Below are positions 25,416 through 34,070 of a DNA stretch of 42,597 bases, piece after piece. Position numbers and translations under genes: made by a program. Source of the DNA: Thermoguttaceae bacterium. Its GTDB lineage: Bacteria; Planctomycetota; Planctomycetia; Pirellulales; Thermoguttaceae. The first letter of the stretch is position 1, and the number at the start of each line of letters is the position of its first letter. The notes below the pieces were generated by a model, which saw only the letters and a list, made by a program, of their open reading frames with translations, was not told the origin of the DNA and ran no database searches. The DNA lies in assembly GCA_017550965.1 (NCBI GenBank), contig JAFZNK010000003.1, positions 1-42,597 of the forward strand, in the 5' to 3' direction.

Positions 25416-27644
25416 TTACGAATGATATTCGTCGTCCAATTCCTCACTTGACCAAAGCGCCGCGTAAAACGGCGAATTCTTCAACGCTTCTTCGTGCGTC
25501 CCAACAAATTGAATCGAACCGTCCTGCATAACCACGACGCGATCGGCTAATTGAATAGCGCCAAGACGATGAGTAATTAATATAGTCGTTCGACCGCCTA
25601 CAAATTTCTTCAACGCCTGATGGATATAACGTTCGCTTTGAAGATCGATCTGGCTCGTAGCTTCGTCTAGTAAGAAGATTCTCGGGTCCTTCAATAACGC
25701 GCGAGCCAAGGCTATTCTTTGTCGCTGACCTCCGGAAAGCGCTCCGCCGCCGGGTCCGACAATCGTGTCGTAACCGTCGGATAATTCTTCGCGAATAAAC
25801 TCGTCGGCATACGCGTCCTTGGCGGCTTGAATCACTTCTTCGCGAGTTGCGGTAGGACGCCCATAACGGATATTTTCAAAAACGGTGTCGTTAAAAAGTA
25901 CGGAATCCTGGGAGACAAGACTAATTTGTTCACGAACGTCAGAGGTACGCAGTTCCCGTAACGGAACGCCGTCCATCAAAACACGTCCGGAAATAGGATC
26001 AATAAAACGCGGAATCATACTTGTTAGCGTGCTCTTGCCGCAACCGCTGCGTCCTACAATCGCGATCGTCTCGCCAAACTTTATCTCCAAAGAAACGTTT
26101 TTAAGTACGAGAAGCCCTTCTTTCTCGCTCCCTCCAACGACGTTCGACGAATCTGTCTGATTTAAAACATTCTTTTCAACATTTTCACAAGTTTTTCCAT
26201 GCGAAACAACGCGTTTGATCTTTTTGAACACATCCTCAAACCATTTTTTGACCAGGTCCTCAAAACGTACGCGTTGACGCTCGCGTCTTGTAGGAAAAAT
26301 CCCGGTTTCTTGCGGATATTCGTAAAAAACGTTTTCAAAAACAATCGACTTTTGGAAACGTTCAAGTCGCTTAGGGAACGGTGATTCCTTGACTAAAGGC
26401 TCGCGGTCAACTATTTCATAAATACGATCGGCGGCAGCGCACGCCGTTTGAACACTTGTGAAAATATCGCTCAAACGTCGCGCAGGATCGGACGCGCCAA
26501 TTAAAAAACCATAGAATAAGATAAGCGAACCCAAATCAAGTGGACGAGAAGAAGTTGGAATTCCCAAAAGTCGAGTTTTTTCGTAGATAACCAAATATGC
26601 TCCCGCCAATATCGCCAAAACAAGCATGCCGATTCCAAGACACTCAGTAAGCGGACTGGTAATGGAATCGTATTTCGCCGTTTTCATACTGCGTCGAAAG
26701 TAGGTCTTATTGGACTCTCTAAACTTAGCAATTTCGTATCCTTCACGATTGAACGATTTGACGACGCGAATAGCGTGAAACGTTTCGTCGATACGGCTAT
26801 ACAGCTGCGCCATCTGAACCATCGCGCGTCTGACGACGCGTTTCAACGATCTGGCAAGCCAACGAATTAAAACGGCGGCAATTGGAATAAATAGAAAGGT
26901 AAAAAGAAGCAATTGCCAACTGACAATCGCCGCGCCTATAAGACATACGATCATTTTGAGCGGTTCGCGCAACGCCTTGCCATAAATCAGCGTTAACCCA
27001 TGAGAAAGCGCGGCCATATCGGAAGTAAAACGACTTGTGGCGTCCGCAACGCCTTTCTGGGTAAAAAAGTTGACTTCGTAACCGAGCATTTTTCGAAAAA
27101 AAAGCGATCGGATTTCAAACGCTCCAAGCTGCCCAATACGAGACGACAAATATGAGTGAACAAACGTGCAAACGCTCTTGACAAACGTGGCGCCGAGTAC
27201 GAAGACCATCAACAGTACGACCGTCAAAAAAGGGCTGTTCGGAGTCCATCGGTCGACATAGGGTTTAATTAACAAGTATCTTTTTTGTAATTTCAGCGTG
27301 TCCTCAATTTGGTTCTTAATTGTCGAGCAACGATTACGTTCGGCTGTCGACAACTTTTCGACTAAATCCTCTACTTCCTTTTCAGAAACGTTTAGTGAAT
27401 CGTCAATTCCCAGTAACTTTTGGCGTTCGGCAGATAATTTCTGTACCCGTTCGTCTTGATCGGCAATTTCTTTTTCAAGCCACCCTCGTATCGTGTCTCC
27501 TTGAAATGAAACTTGCACAAGAGGATATACAGTAGCAATATTCCCCCCCCAACATAACGCCAACAACACTGAAGAAACAATAACTCCAACAATGTTCCAC
27601 TTATGTTTAAACGTTAGTTTGAGAGCTCGCCAAAAATTATGCAT
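25416..27644 (-). CDS. ABC exporter, MsbA/LmrA-like half transporter
   Basis: The 742-residue protein has a type IV exporter membrane domain of about six helices (first at residues 17-34). The ATPase domain has Walker A GRSGCGKST (near 531-539), signature LSGGQRQRIALARAL (near 635) and Walker B IFLLDEATS (near 656-664). It probably flips a lipid or amphiphile outward as a homodimer. Two oddities stand out. After helix 1 there is a coiled segment of about 70 residues (KEIADQDERVQKLSAERQKL onward), presumably periplasmic. The ATPase domain carries a polar insertion of about 65 residues between YEYPQ and VLKNVSLEI. Codons 32-34 contain a G8 run. The gene leads a probable two-gene operon with the isochorismatase-fold hydrolase. 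Confidence 0.9.
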   Translation of the reverse strand: MHNFWRALKLTFKHKWNIVGVIVSSVLLALCWGGNIATVYPLVQVSFQGDTIRGWLEKEIADQDERVQKLSAERQKLLGIDDSLNVSEKEVEDLVEKLSTAERNRCSTIKNQIEDTLKLQKRYLLIKPYVDRWTPNSPFLTVVLLMVFVLGATFVKSVCTFVHSYLSSRIGQLGAFEIRSLFFRKMLGYEVNFFTQKGVADATSRFTSDMAALSHGLTLIYGKALREPLKMIVCLIGAAIVSWQLLLFTFLFIPIAAVLIRWLARSLKRVVRRAMVQMAQLYSRIDETFHAIRVVKSFNREGYEIAKFRESNKTYFRRSMKTAKYDSITSPLTECLGIGMLVLAILAGAYLVIYEKTRLLGIPTSSRPLDLGSLILFYGFLIGASDPARRLSDIFTSVQTACAAADRIYEIVDREPLVKESPFPKRLERFQKSIVFENVFYEYPQETGIFPTRRERQRVRFEDLVKKWFEDVFKKIKRVVSHGKTCENVEKNVLNQTDSSNVVGGSEKEGLLVLKNVSLEIKFGETIAIVGRSGCGKSTLTSMIPRFIDPISGRVLMDGVPLRELRTSDVREQISLVSQDSVLFNDTVFENIRYGRPTATREEVIQAAKDAYADEFIREELSDGYDTIVGPGGGALSGGQRQRIALARALLKDPRIFLLDEATSQIDLQSERYIHQALKKFVGGRTTILITHRLGAIQLADRVVVMQDGSIQFVGTHEEALKNSPFYAALWSSEELDDEYHS
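27543..27550 (-). repeat. G8 homopolymer tract inside the ABC exporter gene
   Basis: Eight consecutive G on the coding strand span the TGG GGG GGG codons for Trp32-Gly33-Gly34 in the first membrane helix. Slippage here would truncate the exporter early. Confidence 0.9.
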
Positions 27645-27826
27645 TATCGTTCGCTAACAATAAAACTAAAAACTCTGTTCATCCTTATGGCTCAACGTTT
27701 GTAACAAGGATCAATTCTCAAAAGTTAAAACGCAAAGCGAAAGGATTATAGCGTTTTTCGACATGTCAAAACAGAGGGATTTCAGGAGGAACATGCGACG
27801 AACAATAACGTTGTTAAAGACGCTAT

Positions 27827-27868
27827 AAAAAAAAGTCCCCGACGTATCTTGATTAACGTCGAGGACTT
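27827..27868 (-). terminator. Terminator of the WbsX-like gene
   Basis: A 13-bp stem with one mismatch (27833-27845 with 27856-27868, 10-base loop) is followed on the minus strand by eight T. It lies 30 bases after the stop. Confidence 0.82.
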
Positions 27869-27898
27869 CAGGAAAAAATTCGCACGCTTCAATAGGAT

Positions 27899-29140
27899 TT
27901 ATTTGCCAAAAACGTCGCGCACAGCTTCCAGATAACCGTATCCATTAACAGTATCGGGCTCAAGATAACTGCCCTCGGTCCATTCGTTCCAACAGTTTAT
28001 GTTCATAATACGAGGACAGTTGGGATCGGCAAGAATGCGTTCCTTAATCATTTCCAACGCCTTTTTAAAATTCTCAGGAGTATTATTGGAGATGGTGTTG
28101 GTAAACGGATATCCCCAATTGCCAAAAGGTTCGTCTTGACACGTACGAGGGCTGGAATCCCACCCCACCGACGCGTTGGGGATATAGGGGATGGAGAACG
28201 AAGAAGCCGCGTTGTTCCAATGCTTCATGTATTCGTCGCGCACCCAGTTAAAATCGGTTTTTTGTTCATTCAAAGGCACGTGGTGAATCCAAACGTAGGA
28301 CGTGACAGAATCAAATCCGAGACCTTCAATTATTTTGACGGGATCCGTCAAAACTACCTCGCCGGGAATATTGGGACGTCCCCAATAGACAGCGTTAAGG
28401 TGCAAATCAGGAAAACCGGCCGCTTTCGTTTTTTCTCGAAAACGCTCAATCGCAGCTTTTGTCGCCTCAAAAGAACCGAAATTTTCAGCAAATTTTGTCA
28501 ATTCGTAAATAGAAAAATACGGTTTGCCGTCAATTTTCCAATAATTCGGTTGTTTGAAATACTTTTCAATGACGAGATCGCAGATTTTGTCAAAAGTCTC
28601 GGGCGTTACTTTTCCCGGATAGATGAGCGCGCTGGGTATGTCTTTATGCTTTGGGAAAATTTCAACCCAGTCGTGATTCGCCCACATAAGTGCAAATTTG
28701 ATTTTATCGCGGTTTTCGGCGTTTAAAAAACCGTCGTCAATCGTTCTTTCCAAAAACGGTCCGTCGTCGTAATAGTACCAATCAAACAAGAAAACGTCTA
28801 TTCCGTATTCGGCGGCGGTTTCAATTTTTTGCGCCATGTCTTTGGGATCGGCTTCGTCGGTATAACCCCAAAGCGGAACTTTGGGTTGCTGATGCCCTTC
28901 AAATCGCGGCGTCGCAGCTTTTACAAGCGTCCATTCAGACCATCCCTTTCCTAATCTTTCTTCATTGCGTTTATCAAGATGATAATTGCCAAAGTAATAA
29001 GACACGACTTCGATATCGTCTTTTTGATTGTTTTCGGAAGCGGCGGAAGAATCGTTTTCGGCATAGGCGGAAAACGACAAGCCAAACGCCAAAAGAGCGC
29101 CCGCTAACGATGCGACTGTAATAAAACGTTTAGTAATCAT
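27899..29140 (-). CDS. Secreted WbsX/GH99-like protein
   Basis: The 413-residue protein has a signal peptide (FITVASLAGALLAFGLSFSAYA). It has the layout of the WbsX group, TIM-barrel proteins related to GH99 endo-mannanases: EVVSYYFGNYHLD at the start, GWSEWTLVKAATP, WGYTDEADPKDMAQKIETAA, IDVFLFDWYYYDDGPFLE, FALMWANHDW and PYFSIYE. A C-terminal NINCWNEWTEGSYLEPD matches the end of this family. It probably cleaves or binds an exported glycan. The family was first named after O-antigen clusters, but a secreted form suggests glycan degradation or remodelling. It is followed by a good terminator. Confidence 0.8.
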   Translation of the reverse strand: MITKRFITVASLAGALLAFGLSFSAYAENDSSAASENNQKDDIEVVSYYFGNYHLDKRNEERLGKGWSEWTLVKAATPRFEGHQQPKVPLWGYTDEADPKDMAQKIETAAEYGIDVFLFDWYYYDDGPFLERTIDDGFLNAENRDKIKFALMWANHDWVEIFPKHKDIPSALIYPGKVTPETFDKICDLVIEKYFKQPNYWKIDGKPYFSIYELTKFAENFGSFEATKAAIERFREKTKAAGFPDLHLNAVYWGRPNIPGEVVLTDPVKIIEGLGFDSVTSYVWIHHVPLNEQKTDFNWVRDEYMKHWNNAASSFSIPYIPNASVGWDSSPRTCQDEPFGNWGYPFTNTISNNTPENFKKALEMIKERILADPNCPRIMNINCWNEWTEGSYLEPDTVNGYGYLEAVRDVFGK

Positions 29141-29264
29141 AATTTCTACCCTTAAATGTGAAACTTGGAATTTTCAATTTATGGAGAAAACAGCTCTCCG
29201 GGACGACTAATCGAATAGCGACGATAACGAACAAAACAAGACGACGTCGGGATCGCGTCGCCAT

Positions 29265-30719
29265 TTATCTAAACGATTTCCCCGAATTTGGGTTTTGCCC
29301 CTTTTTCGGCGACGGCGTATACGACGCTGGACGAGTTGCAATCGTGAGATCAGAAGCTTTTCCTCTTGAAACTTCTTCGTCTCTATTCTTCTTCGATTTT
29401 TTAACTTTCTTTTGCTTAGATCTTTTAGCTACCGCTTTTGCGCCGTCTCCCGATTTAGCCATTAGTACAATTAGCGCGATAATCCAAACCAAGACGAGAA
29501 CAAATACGCCTAAAAAGGCAAGAATTGGAGAAATCTCCATTCCGTCGGCAGTTACGAAGTCGCGAGCCTTGTAATATGGCGATAACTGAACGGTTTGAAT
29601 CGTCTGACGAAGCGTAGCGTAAAAGCTAACGAGGGCAAGCTCGCATAACGTTAGCAAGAAAGCTAACGTTTTTCCTTTTAACTTATTAAAGCTACCTAAC
29701 ACAAGGAACAGGAAAGGTAAAACGAGCGTTGTCCACGTTCCCCAAACTAAAACGTTCCAAACAAGGACGTTGGGAACTGAATCGGAAACAAACCGCAATC
29801 GTCGCATCACATACTCGATAAACGACGGCGTTTCGACTAAAATTCCCATAAAAATTAAAAAACACGCGATGGAAATAACTTTTTTGGGATAAACCATCTG
29901 ATCTTCTTGAATCGGCAATCGTCGACGACGTTTTGACTTGCTACTACTATTTTTTTGTTCGTCTTCGGCCTCCATAAGACGATATGATTCTTCTTCGGAA
30001 AGCGGACGCGGCCCGCGATAAACATAAAAAGCGTCGAAAACGATCCAAAAGCCGAGCGCATAAAACGCAAGACCTAAAATTCCGGCAAATCTCAAGAAGA
30101 CAACAGGATCAGCGATAGGCGTAGGATTTCCCCAATAGAGAGCCAAGCCGTTCGCCGTTCCGCTTCCGCCCAGGCTAATATGGACGCCCAAAACGTCAAA
30201 GGAAAGCGCTGAAGTCTCGCGAAGTCCTTCAAGTTCATAGGGACGTTCGAATAACGTCCAAACGTCGGAAAAGACCAATCCTACTCCAAACAAGAAAAAC
30301 GAAGCAAGACAGGCGTACAGAACTGTCGACCAAACCTTTTCTTTGCGCGCCCCGCCAGCGCAAAGATAACAAGCTAAATACGCAAAAAACGCTAACGGCA
30401 AAATGGCGATCCAGTGCGCGGCAATAATAATAGTCGTCGTATAAAACAACTTGGAATACGCTAATTGGACAAACAAAAGTGGGACAATGCCCAAATTAAT
30501 TGCAAGCGCCATGAAAACAGGAGCTTGTTGGAACAGACGTTGCGCCAGACGTTTTGAATTGACGCCTCCAAAAAGCCAAAGAAGCGCAGAAAAAGGAATA
30601 CCAACAAGAAGAAGTCCCATTGGTATTAAATGCAAGGCAAACCCGAATATTTTAAAAAGTTCCACAAACCAGAACGGAGCGGGAATTCCAGACGCTACCG
30701 CCGAATCAAACAGGGACAT
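29265..30719 (-). CDS. Polytopic membrane protein of unknown function
   Basis: This 484-residue protein has about ten hydrophobic helices and a very basic cytoplasmic tail of about 65 residues (KRSKQKKVKKSKKNRDEEV and on). Helix segments include ALAINLGIVPLLFVQLAYSK followed by FYTTTIIIAAHWIAILPLAFF, which recalls heme-binding or respiratory membrane subunits, but no His-pair pattern can be confirmed. A short charged loop (SSSKSKRRRR) separates two helix blocks. The ATG at 30719 has an unusually strong GGGGGGAG ribosome site. It lies 155 bases downstream of a tetR gene on the same strand, so it could be under that regulator. Confidence 0.65.
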   Translation of the reverse strand: MSLFDSAVASGIPAPFWFVELFKIFGFALHLIPMGLLLVGIPFSALLWLFGGVNSKRLAQRLFQQAPVFMALAINLGIVPLLFVQLAYSKLFYTTTIIIAAHWIAILPLAFFAYLACYLCAGGARKEKVWSTVLYACLASFFLFGVGLVFSDVWTLFERPYELEGLRETSALSFDVLGVHISLGGSGTANGLALYWGNPTPIADPVVFLRFAGILGLAFYALGFWIVFDAFYVYRGPRPLSEEESYRLMEAEDEQKNSSSKSKRRRRLPIQEDQMVYPKKVISIACFLIFMGILVETPSFIEYVMRRLRFVSDSVPNVLVWNVLVWGTWTTLVLPFLFLVLGSFNKLKGKTLAFLLTLCELALVSFYATLRQTIQTVQLSPYYKARDFVTADGMEISPILAFLGVFVLVLVWIIALIVLMAKSGDGAKAVAKRSKQKKVKKSKKNRDEEVSRGKASDLTIATRPASYTPSPKKGQNPNSGKSFR

Positions 30720-30874
30720 AACTCCCCCCTCTATTTTTGCGCCACGTTAAAACGCAACTCTGTTATGTCAAAAAATCTTTCAATCAACGCCAACAGCAAA
30801 CGTCAAAAGACAATCGATACACGCAATCAACGACGCCACCGTCAATCTAACGGTTCCCAAAAGACGGGAAACGC

Positions 30875-31486
30875 CTACAACGGTTTCTCCGACCGAATCA
30901 AACAATCGTCGACGGTTGAATCAATCAACGCAAAACAAGCCTTTCGGTCCATGGTGTCCGTAACGGTCAAATTTAACACATACGCCTCAATTATACTGTA
31001 GAATCGCGACGCTATCAACTCACAATCGCCAGGTCGAAAAAAACCTTCCTTGATCGCGTCGCCCACCAGACGCGTCAGCAAAAACTTCATGCCAAAAGTG
31101 CGAGAACGCGCTTTACGTCTGACGTCGGCGCCAATTGACTTAAGAGACGTTAAATAGTCAAGAACGACCGACAAAAACACCCTATTGTCAGTCAAAAGTT
31201 TGATCGTCAAATGAAGAACTCGTCTAATTTTGTCAACAGGGGTCAACTCAGGACGATCGGTAACTCTTTTAACCGTCGACGATAATTTATCCGTCGACAG
31301 CTTAATAGCGTAGATAAAAATCTGGTCTTTATCTTTGAAATATTTGTAAATCGACGTGCGGGAAAGATCGCATCGATCAGCAATTTTTTGATAGGTTACG
31401 CCTGAAAAACCTTCTTCGGCAAAAAGCTCAAACGCCGTCTCTAGAATCTTGACGCGTCGACGCGTATGATCTACTGGAATGGCCAT
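30875..31486 (-). CDS. TetR-family transcriptional regulator
   Basis: The 203-residue protein has the N-terminal TetR helix-turn-helix: RRVKILETAFELFAEEGF, then VTYQKIADRCDLSRTSIYKY with FKDKDQIF (about residues 11-57). The C-terminal ligand domain is helical and unassigned. TetR proteins usually repress adjacent genes until a small ligand binds. Candidates here are the membrane protein downstream (29265-30719) and the ABC-2 operon upstream, whose last gene ends 185 bases before it. An inverted repeat with 9-bp arms lies about 100 bases upstream. Confidence 0.9.
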   Translation of the reverse strand: MAIPVDHTRRRVKILETAFELFAEEGFSGVTYQKIADRCDLSRTSIYKYFKDKDQIFIYAIKLSTDKLSSTVKRVTDRPELTPVDKIRRVLHLTIKLLTDNRVFLSVVLDYLTSLKSIGADVRRKARSRTFGMKFLLTRLVGDAIKEGFFRPGDCELIASRFYSIIEAYVLNLTVTDTMDRKACFALIDSTVDDCLIRSEKPL

Positions 31487-31585
31487 AAATCTTTACGATT
31501 TTGAAAAAACTACCAATCAAAACGTCAAAAAAGATTCTACAAACGAAATCGCGCCGACGTATTGAAGTCGACGTCTTAATTTCAA

Positions 31586-31614
31586 GAACGCCGGAACAAA
31601 ACGTCCCGGCGTTC
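31586..31614. promoter_or_regulatory. Inverted repeat upstream of tetR (operator or terminator)
   Basis: GAACGCCGG (31586-31594) and CCGGCGTTC (31606-31614) are perfect 9-bp arms with an 11-base spacer. It lies 57 bases after the stop of the 799-aa gene and 100 bases before tetR on the minus strand. No T-run follows on either strand, so it may be a regulator site rather than a terminator. Confidence 0.4.
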
Positions 31615-31670
31615 ATAAAGAATCAAATTAACCTCAAACCGCGTTATCCGAAGAAAAAACGTCGTTTAAA

Positions 31671-34070
31671 TCAATTGTTGTCAATTAAACGACGGCTAGT
31701 CTCCTCGAAAGACTTCAAAGGAAAATCTTCCGGTAGAGCTTTGTTTTGCTTCGTAAGTTCCGTCTTATAATCTAAAACAGCAGTTTGGATACGTTGGTAG
31801 AATTCCGATTGATCGTCGTACTTCAACACAGGAAATTTATCGACAACTTTCGCCCATAGAGCAACTTGTTTCTCAAGATTCTCGAAGTTCTTAGAGGCGT
31901 CGTTAACGCGCTCGACGTCAAGTCTTTCAATTTCAAGATAATTCTCGTCCGATTTCTGCAAAATGAATTCTAAGAACCCTTTTCCAGGATAATCGTTGAA
32001 TTGTCCGGTTTCTTTTGCAAGCTTGAACTGTTCTTCGGGCATATGCTCCCAACCGACAACCCAGTTCTTTAACGCGCTAAAATACCCTTCAGCCGTCTCT
32101 GGAATTGGAGCTAGAGCGTAAATCTCGCCTTCGCCGTTAAACGCGGCCCAGCTACTCGTAAGAAGCACTGAATCAGCGACGGCGTCTTCGTATTTGCCGT
32201 CTGCCATTTCTTGTTGAATATACTTCTTAGCAAGATCGTCTTGATCAAGACGATGTTTAACTCGCTGATCCTCGCGAATGATCTCTTGGAAAGAAAACTC
32301 TTTCGGAAAAACCGTTTCAAGTTGTTCAAGAACAATTACATACTTCTCCAACTCATCCATTAAATCGGAATGAAATTGAGGCATATAGCGCAAATCAGTA
32401 AAGCCGTCTTGTTTGATCAACGCCACCCAAGAGTCAAAGCATGCCAAAAATTCTTTGTTTGCTTCTTCCGGTTGGGCTGCGTTATATTTATCCCGAACGG
32501 CCTGACGATGTTCGTGCGCCTTTCGAGCGTTTTCTTCTTGTTCGAAGACGACTTCACGAGAGTGATAGTCAGCGCCCATAATGTCCCGAAACATTCGAGA
32601 AAAACTCTCTTCTTTCGAGTATTTCTCGATCTCTGCAACAATGTCGTTCGCTTCAGCTTGTTTTTCTGGAACGACATTAGCCGCCAAAACTTCGGGCGTG
32701 ATCTTCAACAGCGCGCTGGAACGCAACTGCCAATCGTTCAGACGTTGAAAGGCGGAAGAATGGTCCTTTTCCTGATCGCTTGAAAGTAAAATATCCGGAC
32801 GTTTCGCCAAATCGCGCAAATCTTCGTCAACACAGGAAATACGAATATCGTAAAGCTTCGAAAGCCAATCTTTATCCCAACCGGGTTGCTCCCCGTGTTC
32901 TCCGTCCAGGTAACTACGAACAACTCGATATGGAAAACCAACTTCGCTGAGATTATAATCATTCTCGTCAAAGGGCATACGAATCATTTCATACAACGAA
33001 GCGCGTTGTTTATCGTCTAATTCGTTGTTCCAACGATCCCAGATAATCGTCTCGCGAGTAACGCCTTCAGGAAGCATCGAAATCAATCTATCTTCGCATT
33101 CCTTCATTTTCTGAGCATACTCGCGTTGATAATTTAAGGACGTACTCCGGTACTCGCCGGGGTGTTCGCTGTCTTCGATCGTAGTAACAACCACCTTGTT
33201 CGAGTAGAGTTCCCAATCTTCTTCGGCGTGTTTCCACGCGTTGGCGCAATGCTCGACGTCGAAAACGGGCGTGTTAGTCTTATTAACGCCGCAACCGTCG
33301 ATGCTCATCCACTCGGCGTAACGAATACGATTAAGCGGAGCGCGTCCAAAGAACAAAAGTCGGGTCTCTTTGCCAATATCTCCGTTATGATTCTCGTAGA
33401 GATACTCCGCCTGTTTATAAAAAGCGTGGCCAAGAAGCCAGTTGTCAAGCACGTCGGTGAAAATTTCACGTTCCTTTTGACGGGCGGCCAATTCTTCATC
33501 TTCACGGAAAAGTCGGCGATATTGTTTCTTTTCGTCGGCAATTCCAATTTTTTGGGAAATAGTCCAACCGGTTCGCACATAAAGCTTAGGCGCTTCCCTG
33601 TTGTATTCAGTCCCACGTTGAACGAACTCAAACCCGCGAATAACCCAGCGATAGCGCTCGCGGTAATCGTCAAACATGGCGGACGCGTTGTAAGCCAACT
33701 TCCATCCGACAAAGTCCCAAATCGTGATAAAGTGAGGCTCAAGGGTGATGATCTGTTCGGCGGTAGCGACGACATTGTCCCAGTCGGCGCGCTTCTCATA
33801 CTCCAACGAACGGTTCCACAAGAGTGAAATCGCGACGCCGCGCATACCGAACGTGGCTAATTTCATTGCGCTTCCAGCAGGGTCAATCTCCCCCATTTCC
33901 GCTTCAGAAAGCTTGTCTTTCTGATACATGGAAGCCAGGATACCGCCGCTGGAAAAGGTGTTGTCCTTTTGTTTATGGGACGGATTGCCAAAAATATAGA
34001 TTGGAAACAGCAAGATCGCTATTATGACAACATAGACGATCTTTCGTACGAATAGCGTTTTTTGCGTCAT
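31671..34070 (-). CDS. Large membrane-anchored helical protein of an ABC-2 operon
   Basis: This 799-residue protein has one N-terminal membrane helix (KIVYVVIIAILLFPIYIFG, about 9-27). The large, mostly helical soluble part that follows would lie outside the cytoplasm. The first 200 residues (GMRGVAISLLWNRSLEYEKR, WDNVVATAEQIITLEPHF, WDFVGWKLAYNAS) look like TPR-type helical repeats. The rest is rich in Glu, Asp, Arg and aromatic residues, with no enzyme motif recognised. Its ATG overlaps the stop of the upstream permease by four bases (ATGA at 34067-34070), so it is translationally coupled. It is probably an accessory or scaffold protein of that transporter; the exact role is unknown. Confidence 0.75.
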   Translation of the reverse strand: MTQKTLFVRKIVYVVIIAILLFPIYIFGNPSHKQKDNTFSSGGILASMYQKDKLSEAEMGEIDPAGSAMKLATFGMRGVAISLLWNRSLEYEKRADWDNVVATAEQIITLEPHFITIWDFVGWKLAYNASAMFDDYRERYRWVIRGFEFVQRGTEYNREAPKLYVRTGWTISQKIGIADEKKQYRRLFREDEELAARQKEREIFTDVLDNWLLGHAFYKQAEYLYENHNGDIGKETRLLFFGRAPLNRIRYAEWMSIDGCGVNKTNTPVFDVEHCANAWKHAEEDWELYSNKVVVTTIEDSEHPGEYRSTSLNYQREYAQKMKECEDRLISMLPEGVTRETIIWDRWNNELDDKQRASLYEMIRMPFDENDYNLSEVGFPYRVVRSYLDGEHGEQPGWDKDWLSKLYDIRISCVDEDLRDLAKRPDILLSSDQEKDHSSAFQRLNDWQLRSSALLKITPEVLAANVVPEKQAEANDIVAEIEKYSKEESFSRMFRDIMGADYHSREVVFEQEENARKAHEHRQAVRDKYNAAQPEEANKEFLACFDSWVALIKQDGFTDLRYMPQFHSDLMDELEKYVIVLEQLETVFPKEFSFQEIIREDQRVKHRLDQDDLAKKYIQQEMADGKYEDAVADSVLLTSSWAAFNGEGEIYALAPIPETAEGYFSALKNWVVGWEHMPEEQFKLAKETGQFNDYPGKGFLEFILQKSDENYLEIERLDVERVNDASKNFENLEKQVALWAKVVDKFPVLKYDDQSEFYQRIQTAVLDYKTELTKQNKALPEDFPLKSFEETSRRLIDNN

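Noticed and set aside
28136..28726. Plus-strand open frame of 196 codons
   Set aside because: It is antisense to the WbsX-like gene, without a ribosome site or recognisable protein features.
33162..33827. Plus-strand open frame of 221 codons
   Set aside because: It is antisense to the 799-aa gene of the ABC-2 operon, which is anchored by ATGA coupling. The frame is a shadow.
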